In this document: positions 16,644 to 24,867 of the stretch, piece after piece
How the letters are laid out: each line of letters begins with the position of its first letter
How positions within the stretch are numbered: position 1 is the stretch's first letter
NCBI GenBank assembly: GCA_050730675.1
Contig: JBOHNM010000051.1
Span: 1-24,867, forward strand
Source of the DNA: JBOHNM01 sp050730675
GTDB lineage: Bacteria; Planctomycetota; Phycisphaerae; Phycisphaerales; UBA1924
Reading direction: 5' to 3'
Length of the DNA stretch: 24,867 nt
Translations under genes and position numbers: made by a program
Notes under the pieces: generated by a model
Database searches by the model: none
Seen by the model: only the letters and a program-made list of their open reading frames with translations
Told to the model about the DNA's origin: nothing

Positions 16644-16965
16644 GAAGTTCCTTTGATCTCGAACGGTGAGGCCGCAGGATCGGCGGACTCGGGAGCGGGC
16701 AGACAATAAAGGATTCGAGAACCGCGAGCAATTGGCACAACTGCCGTTTCGGCAGACCCAGAGCCGCCATCGCCAATTCCGCCCCTTCCGACAACCAAAC
16801 CCGGCGCTCGCGAAGTGGGTATCGTGTTGGGCGTTCTGGCATGGCCGTTGCCAAGGCTGAGTATCGCCCGCCACTCCGTGCGCCGGCGGCTGTATCGGCC
16901 ATTGAAATCCCAGCGAAACTGGAATCCCACCGACCCATGCGGGCCGGAGTCAGGAGAACCAAGCT
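16644..16965. other. Divergent intergenic region between the OPT operon and dnaK
   Basis: About 320 bases without a gene. It holds a candidate minus-strand promoter (16703-16731), a short perfect hairpin CTGCCG-TTT-CGGCAG at 16741-16755, and the dnaK leader with AGGAG at 16952-16956, nine bases before the ATG. I see no CIRCE element (TTAGCACTC/GAGTGCTAA inverted repeat), so HrcA control of dnaK is not supported by the sequence. Confidence 0.6.
16703..16731 (-). promoter_or_regulatory. Candidate sigma-70-type promoter for the OPT operon
   Basis: On the minus strand, TTGCTC (16731-16726) and TATTGT (16708-16703) are separated by 17 bases. A start about seven bases further on would give a leader of around 50 bases before the ATG at 16643. 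Each box departs from consensus, so this is a suggestion only. Confidence 0.35.
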
Positions 16966-18870
<1,905 letters not shown>

Positions 18871-18902
18871 GTTCTCATCGCACAGTGAATCTGAGTCAAG
18901 AG

Positions 18903-18933
18903 AGCCCCGAGCGCAAGCTCGGGGCTTTTCGTT
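18903..18933 (+). terminator. Intrinsic terminator of dnaK
   Basis: A perfect 10-bp stem AGCCCCGAGC/GCTCGGGGCT closes on a GCAA tetraloop (18913-18916) and is followed by TTTTCGTT. It starts 32 bases after the dnaK stop. Confidence 0.93.
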
Positions 18934-19039
18934 GCGGCAAAGATGGCCCTGAATGCACGTGATTGCTTCCTCGCGATCGATGTGGCCTCCCTAATTCAAC
19001 GCCATTCCATCGGTCACGATTTTCCGCTACGCTCCCGTC

Positions 19040-20740
19040 ATGGTCCGGCGTCTGGTCATCCTGTTCGCGCTGTTGCTGGCGCTCCTGTGCATGGGCTCGC
19101 CTGCATTTGCGCAGCACCAACCCACGCGCAAGCTCATCTACGGCGGCGACCAGAACTTCCGTCCGATGGAGTGGCTCGACGAGAAGGGCAAGCCCACTGG
19201 TTTCCAGATCGATCTCATCCGGGCCATCGGCCGCGAGATGAACCTTGATGTCGAGGTCCGACTCGGACCTTGGGTGGCCATCCGGGACGAATGGCTCAAA
19301 GGAAAGATCGACCTTGTGGCGCTGTTCGACCAGCCATCGCGGCGTGAGTTCGCAGACTTTTGCAACCCCTTCGCGGTGCAGGCGTCGGAGATCTTCGTCC
19401 GCACCAGCGACGAACCGATGACGTCGCTCGACGAGCTCCGCGACAAGACCATCCTCATTCAATCCGGATCGCTGATCGAGGATGAACTCCGGTGGCTCGG
19501 TCTGCCCGCCAAGGTCATTTCGTTTCCCGATCATGCCGCCGCTCTGGAGGCCCTCGCCCGCGGCGAGGGTGACTGCGCCATCGCGGTCACCGCCAGCGGA
19601 CGCGACGCACTCACGCGTCTGGGATTGGACAACGTCACCACCTGCGGGCAGTTCCTGCTCTCGTCCGAGGTCGCCTTCGCCGCAAGAAAAGGCGATGAAG
19701 CACTTCGCGTGGTCATCAACGAGGGGCTGGCCCGTCTGCGCACGTCCGGCGAATTCAACAAGATCTACGACAAGTGGTTCGGCGAGCTGGAGCGACCGGC
19801 GATCTCCTTCAAGAAGGCTGTCAAGATCTTTGCCCTCTGTCTGGGCGTCGCGGTGGCGGGCATTTTCATGCTGGTGGTGTGGAACCGGGCGCTGCAGCGA
19901 CGCGTCGGCTCTGCGACCATCGCGTTGCGCGAAGAGTTCGTCAAACGTCAGGAGGCCGAGGCCCAGCAGCACCGCATGTCCCTGCGGCTGCGCGACGCCC
20001 AGCGGATCGAGAGCCTTCGCCTGCTCGCCGGTGGTGTCGGGCACGACATCAACAACATGGTGATGGTGATCCGGGCCTCGGCCGACGGGCTCGACCAACC
20101 GGGCAAAGCCCACGAGAACGTCGCACGCATCGACGCGGCGTGTGAGCAGGTCTACGGCCTGGCGATGCAGCTCATGGACTACGCCGGCAAGCGCGGCGCC
20201 AAGCCCCGCGAGAACGATCTCTCCGCCACCGTCGAATCACAGATGCGTTTGATGCGATCCACACTTCCGCCGGGCGTGAAGATCCACCTTGATCTCGCCG
20301 ACTCTCTGCCGCACCTGTGGATCGACCAGACCCAGCTCTCGCAGGTGATCCTCAACCTCGTCAAGAACGCCGTGGACGCCTGCCGCGGCAACGGGCAGAT
20401 CAGTGTCAGTACGCGACTGGTCGATGCCGACCGCGTGCTGCTCGACGCCGCGCGCCATGGCGACCACCGTACACCGGGCACGTTCGTGGCGATGGAAGTC
20501 GCCGATACCGGCGCGGGCATTCCGGATGAGATCGTTGAGCACATTTTCGAGCCATTCTACACCACCAAGTCTTCCAGCGGCGGTTATGGGCTCGGGCTCT
20601 CGGTCGTCGATTCGATCGTGCGCGACAACGGCGCTGCGTTGACGCTCAGCACCCGGCCCGGCAAGGGCACCACGTTCACCGTCCTGTTCCCGCCCGCATC
20701 GGTCGCCGCGCCCTCGCGCAGCCAGCCGGGCCACAACTGA
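19040..20740 (+). CDS. Hybrid sensor histidine kinase with periplasmic solute-binding domain
   Basis: 566 residues. A signal sequence (MVRRLVILFALLLALLCMGSPAFA-Q) is followed by an SBP_bac_3-type domain, residues about 30-250 (YGGDQNFRPMEWLDEKGKPT at its start, FNKIYDKWFGEL at its end), the fold used by periplasmic amino-acid-binding proteins and BvgS-type sensors. One membrane helix (about 260-282) leads to a short coiled coil (EEFVKRQEAEAQQHRMSL) and the kinase: phospho-acceptor His335 in GGVGHDINNM, N-box NLVKNAVDA, DTGAGIP, IFEPFYTTK and the G2 box GYGLGLS. It would bind a small ligand outside and pass a phosphate to a regulator inside. There is no receiver domain and no response regulator nearby, so it is an orphan. 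The ATG at 19040 has no evident Shine-Dalgarno site. The ComB-family gene follows after 21 bases and may be co-transcribed. Confidence 0.9.
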   Translation: MVRRLVILFALLLALLCMGSPAFAQHQPTRKLIYGGDQNFRPMEWLDEKGKPTGFQIDLIRAIGREMNLDVEVRLGPWVAIRDEWLKGKIDLVALFDQPSRREFADFCNPFAVQASEIFVRTSDEPMTSLDELRDKTILIQSGSLIEDELRWLGLPAKVISFPDHAAALEALARGEGDCAIAVTASGRDALTRLGLDNVTTCGQFLLSSEVAFAARKGDEALRVVINEGLARLRTSGEFNKIYDKWFGELERPAISFKKAVKIFALCLGVAVAGIFMLVVWNRALQRRVGSATIALREEFVKRQEAEAQQHRMSLRLRDAQRIESLRLLAGGVGHDINNMVMVIRASADGLDQPGKAHENVARIDAACEQVYGLAMQLMDYAGKRGAKPRENDLSATVESQMRLMRSTLPPGVKIHLDLADSLPHLWIDQTQLSQVILNLVKNAVDACRGNGQISVSTRLVDADRVLLDAARHGDHRTPGTFVAMEVADTGAGIPDEIVEHIFEPFYTTKSSSGGYGLGLSVVDSIVRDNGAALTLSTRPGKGTTFTVLFPPASVAAPSRSQPGHN

Positions 20741-20761
20741 CCACCCACTCTCGACTGCGCC

Positions 20762-21550
20762 GTGCCCGCACCCGACCTGCCACCCCCGCCGCCTCACACG
20801 CTCACCGAGCGGCCGCTCGCTGTCTACCTGACGCCGCGATCGGTCGCGCCCGAGGCACTCGCCGATATGGTCGTCATCGTCATCGATGCGCTCCGGGCCA
20901 GCGTCACCATGACCGCCGCCCTCGCACGTGGTGCAACTCGCATCGTCCCCGTGCTGACTGTTGGGGAAGCCCGCGCGGCCGCCGCAAGTCTCACGCCCGG
21001 CACATTCCTCCTCGGCGGCGAACGCGGCGGCCAGCGCATCGAGGGCTTCGACCTCGACAACTCGCCGCTCGGCTACACGCCCGAGCGCGTCTGCGGGAAG
21101 ACCATCGTCTTCACCACCACCAACGGTACCGCCTCGCTGCTCCACGCACGATTCGCCGCCCGCATTCTCGTCGGTTCATTTGCGAACCTCAATGCCGTGT
21201 GCGAGTCCGTCGCGGCGGACCCGCGCCCCGTCCACATCCTTTGCGCCGGCACGCGCGACGAAGCCTCCCTTGACGACTGCCTCCCCGCCGGCGCGATGGT
21301 CGAACTCCTCGCACGCGCTGGCCGCCAACTTGTCGCCGAAGACTCTGCCCGGCTTTGCCTCGCGGCATGGCAATCGACCGCGGGCTCGCCCAGCAAACTC
21401 GTCGCCGCCATGCGCTCCAGCCGCGGCGGGCGCAACCTCGTTCGCCTCGGTCTCGACGCCGATATCGAATTCTGCTCGCGGATCGACTCGCTGCCGGTGT
21501 TGCCCCGCTTCGATCCGGCGTCAGGTGAAGTGCGGTTGGCCGCTCCATGA
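20762..21550 (+). CDS. comB: ComB-family 2-phosphosulfolactate phosphatase
   Basis: 262 residues from a GTG at 20762. ComB hydrolyses 2-phosphosulfolactate to sulfolactate, a step of coenzyme M synthesis in methanogens; homologues occur in many bacteria that lack coenzyme M, where the true substrate is not established. Family marks are VVIVIDALRASVTMTAALA near residue 40, LLGGERGGQRIEGFDLDNSP, VFTTTNGTASLL, and the CAGTRDEASLDDCLPAGAMV block. The N-terminal PDLPPPPPHTLTERP is a variable leader. The other coenzyme M genes (comA, comC, comD, comE) are not in the window. The gene lies 21 bases after the sensor kinase and converges on the glycosyltransferase with 10 bases between stops. Confidence 0.85.
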   Translation: MPAPDLPPPPPHTLTERPLAVYLTPRSVAPEALADMVVIVIDALRASVTMTAALARGATRIVPVLTVGEARAAAASLTPGTFLLGGERGGQRIEGFDLDNSPLGYTPERVCGKTIVFTTTNGTASLLHARFAARILVGSFANLNAVCESVAADPRPVHILCAGTRDEASLDDCLPAGAMVELLARAGRQLVAEDSARLCLAAWQSTAGSPSKLVAAMRSSRGGRNLVRLGLDADIEFCSRIDSLPVLPRFDPASGEVRLAAP

Positions 21551-21560
21551 GCCGCCCCAA

Positions 21561-22319
21561 TCAGCGACGCGCGTCATCCCGAGGAGGCGCGCCGCCGGCT
21601 TGCTCGATCTCCGATCCCGGATCCTCGCGGCGCGGGCCGTACCACAATTCAAGGCCCTCGCGCTGGTTCACCGAACCCGGCCCGCGGAGCGCCATACGCG
21701 TCATCAGCCACAACGTTTCCCACCCGCTGAACGACCGCAGTTTGCGCGCCGAGGTCACCACCGGCTCGCGCACGACGACAAACCGCCCGTGCTGCCGCAC
21801 CGCCTTGGCGAACCAGATTTCTTCCGACGCGTAGACCGTCTCGTCGAAACCGCCGACGGCGTCGAAGACCTCGCGCCGGCAGAACAGGCACGCCCCACCG
21901 GTGTACCCCGACCACCACAGCATCCGCGTCGCCACCGGCCCGACGATCCGGGCCCACAGCGGAATGCGGCCGTCAAACTTGATCCGTGTCCCGCCACCCG
22001 CCGCCCCGGCTTCGAACGCCGCAACGATCCCTCGCAGGGCCTCAGCCGTCAGCACCGTATCGCCATCGACAAAGACCAGCCGCTCCCCCGCCGACGCTCG
22101 CGCCGCGGCATTCCTGGACGCGGCGATCTGTCGCCGCTCGATCCGCACCACCCGCGCCCCCGCTTCCGCCGCGATCCGCGCTGTTGCGTCGGTGGATGCG
22201 TCATCCGCCACGGTGATGTCAAACTCCACGCCACACGCCCGGGCGGCATCGCCGATCGCCCGCACCACCGCGCCGATCAGCCGCTCCTCGTTGTGCGCCG
22301 GGATGGCGAAGGAGATCAC
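21561..22319 (-). CDS. Family 2 glycosyltransferase
   Basis: 252 residues from a GTG at 22319. GT2 enzymes transfer a sugar from a nucleotide sugar to glycan, lipid or protein acceptors. The start VISFAIPAHNEERLIGAVVR is the canonical first strand and donor-binding loop. ITVADDASTDATARIAAEAG gives the DD motif, VFVDGDTVL the DxD-type metal-binding site, and GYTGGACLFCRREVFDAVGG with FDETVYASEEI the acceptor-side conserved block containing the likely catalytic acidic residues (E-E-I). No membrane helix is obvious. A GTG at 22349 would add ten residues (MWSGGPYARG); neither start has a strong ribosome site. It converges on comB. The acceptor cannot be inferred from its neighbours. Confidence 0.85.
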   Translation of the reverse strand: MISFAIPAHNEERLIGAVVRAIGDAARACGVEFDITVADDASTDATARIAAEAGARVVRIERRQIAASRNAAARASAGERLVFVDGDTVLTAEALRGIVAAFEAGAAGGGTRIKFDGRIPLWARIVGPVATRMLWWSGYTGGACLFCRREVFDAVGGFDETVYASEEIWFAKAVRQHGRFVVVREPVVTSARKLRSFSGWETLWLMTRMALRGPGSVNQREGLELWYGPRREDPGSEIEQAGGAPPRDDARR

Positions 22320-22405
22320 GCCACGAGCGTACGGCCCCCCGCTCCACACACCGCCAACAACCCGACAGACTGCAAAAACAGCCCCTCATCCGACGATCCG
22401 GCCGG

Positions 22406-22434
22406 TTGGCTACCCGCCCCCGCCGCCATACACT
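22406..22434 (+). promoter_or_regulatory. Promoter of the tRNA-Ser gene
   Basis: TTGGCT (22406-22411) and TACACT (22429-22434) are spaced by exactly 17 bases. The expected start lies about ten bases before the tRNA at 22451, a sensible distance for a stable RNA gene. Confidence 0.55.
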
Positions 22435-22450
22435 TGGCCCACCGCCGCAC

Positions 22451-22537
22451 GGAGAGGTGCCAGAGCGGTTGAATGGGCTGGTCTCGAAAACCAGTATGGC
22501 CTCCGGGTCATCGGGAGTTCGAATCTCCCCCTCTCCG
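22451..22537 (+). tRNA. tRNA-Ser (anticodon CGA)
   Basis: The acceptor stem GGAGAGG (22451-22457) pairs with CCTCTCC (22530-22536), with G as discriminator. The anticodon stem CTGGT/ACCAG encloses the loop CTCGAAA, giving anticodon CGA for serine TCG codons. A long variable arm (about 22494-22512) is typical of class II serine tRNAs. The T arm is GGGAG-TTCGAAT-CTCCC. The gene does not encode the 3' CCA; CTT follows, so CCA must be added by the tRNA nucleotidyltransferase. Confidence 0.96.
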
Positions 22538-22544
22538 CTTCAAG

Positions 22545-22573
22545 CCCCCGCACCTCGCGGGGGTTTCTTGTTT
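22545..22573 (+). terminator. Intrinsic terminator after tRNA-Ser
   Basis: The stem CCCCCGC/GCGGGGG (22545-22551 and 22557-22563) closes on ACCTC and is followed by TTTCTTGTTT. It begins eight bases after the tRNA end. Confidence 0.88.
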
Positions 22574-22739
22574 CACACACCGCCGTTGGCCGGGGCCTCC
22601 GGTCCGAGAATGCCCCGCGGCCCAACGATTTCCCCTGCACGTTGAGCACTCGCCCTTCCCCTGCACCCGCCCGGGGGAATGTCGTTTTTCTCCTGGAGAA
22701 TCAATCTGGGCGGCCCTCGCGCTGAACCGCCTTGTTGCT

Positions 22740-22767
22740 TTGACAACACACGCGGGTACGGCACAAT
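22740..22767 (+). promoter_or_regulatory. Near-consensus sigma-70-type promoter of the NxxGxxAF-repeat gene
   Basis: A perfect TTGACA (22740-22745) is followed after 16 bases by CACAAT (22762-22767), four of six matches to TATAAT. The predicted leader is about 70 bases to the ATG at 22842. This is the best promoter match I found in the window. Confidence 0.6.
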
Positions 22768-22830
22768 CACCACCGTATCCACGGTTCTGCGGAAGCGGAG
22801 CCTGCGGAGTGATCGAGAGAGCACCATACC

Positions 22831-22835
22831 AGGAG
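22831..22835 (+). promoter_or_regulatory. Ribosome binding site fixing the start at 22842
   Basis: AGGAG lies six bases before the ATG at 22842 and directly precedes a signal peptide. It overrules the open frame that continues upstream through the tRNA gene. Confidence 0.85.
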
Positions 22836-22841
22836 AGTCCG

Positions 22842-24644
22842 ATGCGAATCGAGCGTTCGTTTCGTCCGATGATCGTGCGCGCCCTGCCGACAGCCGCTGT
22901 GTTGTCGATGCTGGCCGGCACGGCCTCGGCCCAGTTCTCCACCACCTTCCAGACCGTCATCCGCACCAACGAGGCCGTTCCCGGCGTGGCCGGTGCGACC
23001 TGGAACAGCGCGAGCGCCTTCTCGTCAGGCGCCGTGATCGACAACAGCGGCAACGTCGCCTTCCGCGGCCAGATGACCAGTGGTGTCGGCGGCGTGGTCA
23101 CCACCGGTGGAGCGAATCAGAACGGCCTCTGGTACGGCGGACCCGGGACGCTCTCGCTCTTCGCTCGCGACGGCGCGGCGGGCCCGACCGCGGCCAACCC
23201 CAACAATTGGGTCTTCAACGCCGCCACCGGTGGTTCAGGCCTGGGCATCTCCGTGTCGAACTCGAGCAATGGCGTGTTGTCGTTCGGCTCGCTGCTGAAC
23301 GGCACCGGCGCGGTCACCAACAGCAACAACAGCGCGTTCTGGGCAGGCCCGGCCGCAAGTCCGCAGCTGGTGGCGCAGCGGGGTGTTTCGCCAGCAGCTG
23401 CCCCCGGCACGACAGGAGCAGCGTTCGCAACGAACCTCAACTTCTCCCTGGCCCCGAGGGTGAACAACGCCGGCCAGGCCATGTTCGCCAGCGCCCTCTC
23501 CGGCGGCGATTCCGTCTCCGGCACCTGGAGCATCGGCAACCTCACCAACGACAGCGGCGTCTGGATCGGTTCGCCGGGCGCCGGCAACATCTCGATCATC
23601 GCCCGAGAGGGCGATGCCGCGCCGGGGATCGCCGGCACCATTTTCGGTGAACTGGGAACAGTCCAGAACACGCAGCTCAATGCCGGGGGCCAAGTCGCCT
23701 TCACCAGCGCCCTGCGTGTCGGCTTCGGCGGCGTTTCCAGCACCTCCGGCAGCGCCAACGACATGGTGCTGTGGACCAACGCCGGCGGCAGCGCCTTGGC
23801 CGCCGTCGCCCGCAAGAGCGACCCCGTCCCCGGCCTCCCGGGCGTCTTCTACGCCAACACCAGCGGTAACGCCTTTACCACCGGCCTGCAGGCCCTGAAC
23901 AACAGCGGCCGTCTCGTCTACGACGCGACGTTTGGCACAGGCGCCACCGCCGCTAATAGCGAAGCACTGATGACCTGGCAGGGCGGTGTTGCCAACATCA
24001 TGTTCCGCACCAGCGATGCCGCCCCGGGCATCGCCGGCGCGACCTTCACCAGCTTCAACGGCACCAATACGCAGCTCCGCCTGAACAACAATAACTTTGT
24101 GGCATTCTCCGGCTCAGTCACCGGCGGCGTCAGCACCGCCAACGACGAGGGCATCTGGGCGGGCATCATCGGCAGCACCCCGCAGCTCATCGCTCGTGAG
24201 GGCGATCAGGTTCCCGGCATGGCCGCGGGTGTCCTGCTCGGTGGGGCGCTTATCAACGCCTCGGCGCCGATGCTCAACAACCTTAATCAGATCGTCTTCC
24301 AGGGCACGCTCACCGGCGCGGGTGTGACCACCAGCAACGACCAGTGCGTCTTCGCCTGGGATCCGACGCTCGGTCTCACCGTCCTGCTCCGCGAGGGGGA
24401 CACCTCGATCGCCGGGCTCGGCACGCTCGGCAACACGACAGTGACCATCAGCCCGTTCTCCTACACCAACTCCGGCAACGGCAACGGCGGCTCGCAGGCC
24501 TTCAGCGACACCGGCTGGCTCACGCTCGTCGCCCGCGACACCGCCGGCAACTACGCGGTCGTCCGCGCTCTGGTCCCCACGCCAGGGACCGTGGCCTTGG
24601 CGTTCCTCGGCGGCACACTTGTGGCGCGCCGTCGCCGCGGCTGA
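22842..24644 (+). CDS. Secreted NxxGxxAF-repeat protein with PTPG (PEP-CTERM-like) sorting tail
   Basis: 600 residues. Signal peptide: MRIERSFRPMIVRALPTAAVLSMLAGTASA-Q. The body has tandem units built around N-x-x-G-x-x-A-F strands (NSGNVAFRGQM, NNAGQAMFASAL, NAGGQVAFTSAL, NNSGRLVYDATF, NNNNFVAFSGSV, NNLNQIVFQGTL) alternating with GVWIG and IIAREGDAAPGIAG turns. This is the pattern NCBI calls the choice-of-anchor NxxGxxAF tandem repeat; its function is unknown. The tail VPTPGTVALAFLGGTLVARRRRG combines a PxPG motif, a short membrane helix and an Arg cluster, like a PEP-CTERM signal recognised by an exosortase, so the protein is probably exported, cleaved and anchored or released at the surface. 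No exosortase is in the window. The use of a different anchor from the dockerin-tailed genes suggests a second sorting route. Confidence 0.88.
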   Translation: MRIERSFRPMIVRALPTAAVLSMLAGTASAQFSTTFQTVIRTNEAVPGVAGATWNSASAFSSGAVIDNSGNVAFRGQMTSGVGGVVTTGGANQNGLWYGGPGTLSLFARDGAAGPTAANPNNWVFNAATGGSGLGISVSNSSNGVLSFGSLLNGTGAVTNSNNSAFWAGPAASPQLVAQRGVSPAAAPGTTGAAFATNLNFSLAPRVNNAGQAMFASALSGGDSVSGTWSIGNLTNDSGVWIGSPGAGNISIIAREGDAAPGIAGTIFGELGTVQNTQLNAGGQVAFTSALRVGFGGVSSTSGSANDMVLWTNAGGSALAAVARKSDPVPGLPGVFYANTSGNAFTTGLQALNNSGRLVYDATFGTGATAANSEALMTWQGGVANIMFRTSDAAPGIAGATFTSFNGTNTQLRLNNNNFVAFSGSVTGGVSTANDEGIWAGIIGSTPQLIAREGDQVPGMAAGVLLGGALINASAPMLNNLNQIVFQGTLTGAGVTTSNDQCVFAWDPTLGLTVLLREGDTSIAGLGTLGNTTVTISPFSYTNSGNGNGGSQAFSDTGWLTLVARDTAGNYAVVRALVPTPGTVALAFLGGTLVARRRRG

Positions 24645-24720
24645 ATCGTCATTCACCTACGGACCGATCTCGCCTGGGGGTTCGGACCTCGGCGCTCGGG
24701 AACGGCCGAGAACTCCGACC

Positions 24721-24753
24721 AATGCCGGGGGCCCGCGCCCGGGGCATTTTCTT
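24721..24753 (+). terminator. Likely terminator of the NxxGxxAF-repeat gene
   Basis: AATGCC...GGGC pairs with GCCC...GGCATT around CCGC, with two internal G-G mismatches, and is followed by TTTTCTT. It begins 77 bases after the stop. Confidence 0.65.
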
Positions 24754-24769
24754 GGGTCGATCGACCCAA
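24752..24769. repeat. 18-bp perfect palindrome
   Basis: TTGGGTCGATCGACCCAA reads the same on both strands and lies immediately after the terminator T-run. It could be an operator for a dimeric regulator or an extra hairpin. Confidence 0.85.
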
Positions 24770-24810
24770 CCCTACGCCGCCAAAAATTTCTTGCGGACCG
24801 CTCTCCACAG

Positions 24811-24833
24811 ATCGTTTCTTCCAGAGAAACGAT
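24811..24833. repeat. Hairpin with 9-bp perfect stem
   Basis: ATCGTTTCT (24811-24819) and AGAAACGAT (24825-24833) are exact reverse complements around TCCAG. It is AT-richer than its surroundings, and its position about 35 bases from the window edge suggests a leader element of the next gene. There is no T-run after it, so it is not a terminator. Confidence 0.8.
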
Positions 24834-24867
24834 GGAGCCCGTTTTCCAGCGGTTCCCGCGACGTCCC

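Larger units (their letters stand above)
24645..24867. other. Non-coding end of the window with terminator and two symmetric elements
   Basis: I see no convincing gene in these 223 bases. They hold a terminator (24721-24753), an 18-bp palindrome (24752-24769) and a 9-bp-stem hairpin (24811-24833), followed by GC-rich sequence to the edge. The stretch may be the leader of a gene beginning outside the window. Confidence 0.5.

Noticed and set aside
16732..16747. Sigma-54-like TTGGCAC...TGC before dnaK
   Set aside because: The spacing between the GG and GC elements is about three bases too short for a -24/-12 promoter.
16902..16930. Heat-shock-like TTGAAA with a downstream CCCAC before dnaK
   Set aside because: Only the first box resembles the sigma-32 consensus; the second is poor and the spacing is off, so it is not called.
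22473..22841. Upstream extension of the NxxGxxAF-repeat protein
   Set aside because: It would run through the tRNA-Ser gene and its terminator. A ribosome site and signal peptide fix the start at 22842.

Overview
The window is GC-rich DNA that reads as chromosome of a planctomycete, most likely from the Phycisphaerae/Phycisphaerales side. This is inferred from protein content, not from any marker search. The pointers are three secreted proteins ending in the Cys-bounded 'GC-type' dockerin tail, a large secreted NxxGxxAF-repeat protein ending in a PTPG...RRRR sorting tail, a futalosine-pathway menaquinone gene (mqnE), and a REP-associated transposase whose REP reads as 'PPASAGG'. Housekeeping genes (mqnE, dnaK, tRNA-Ser) are interspersed with secreted-protein genes.

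Layout. 1-62 is the last codons of a + strand membrane protein. 100-5895 is read on the minus strand: mqnE, then a REP-flanked RAYT-type transposase, an MFS exporter, and a secreted S41 (tricorn-type) peptidase. 6127-11100 is a + strand array of three secreted repeat proteins with C-terminal dockerin-like tails. The first is broken by an apparent single-base deletion that detaches its tail. The other two use GTG and TTG starts behind strong Shine-Dalgarno sites. 11177-16643 is minus strand: two tandem OPT-family transporters followed by a secreted ClpP/NfeD-type serine protease-like protein.

16966-21550 is + strand: dnaK with a strong intrinsic terminator, an orphan hybrid sensor kinase (periplasmic solute-binding domain fused to a histidine kinase) and a ComB-family phosphatase. 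A family-2 glycosyltransferase (minus) converges on comB. A tRNA-Ser(CGA) with a recognisable promoter and terminator follows, then the NxxGxxAF-repeat/PTPG-tail protein with a near-consensus promoter. The last 220 bases hold a terminator and two more symmetric elements.

The most notable observations are: (i) the three-gene dockerin-tailed array with a decaying member; (ii) the REP-RAYT unit, with a perfect 29-bp inverted repeat at both ends and the gene's stop codon inside the REP loop; (iii) a roughly 60-residue insertion in MqnE carrying a tandem heptamer DNA repeat; (iv) a 16+16 bp near-continuous inverted repeat inside the S41 peptidase coding sequence. I found no CRISPR array, rRNA, prophage or recognised defence system.
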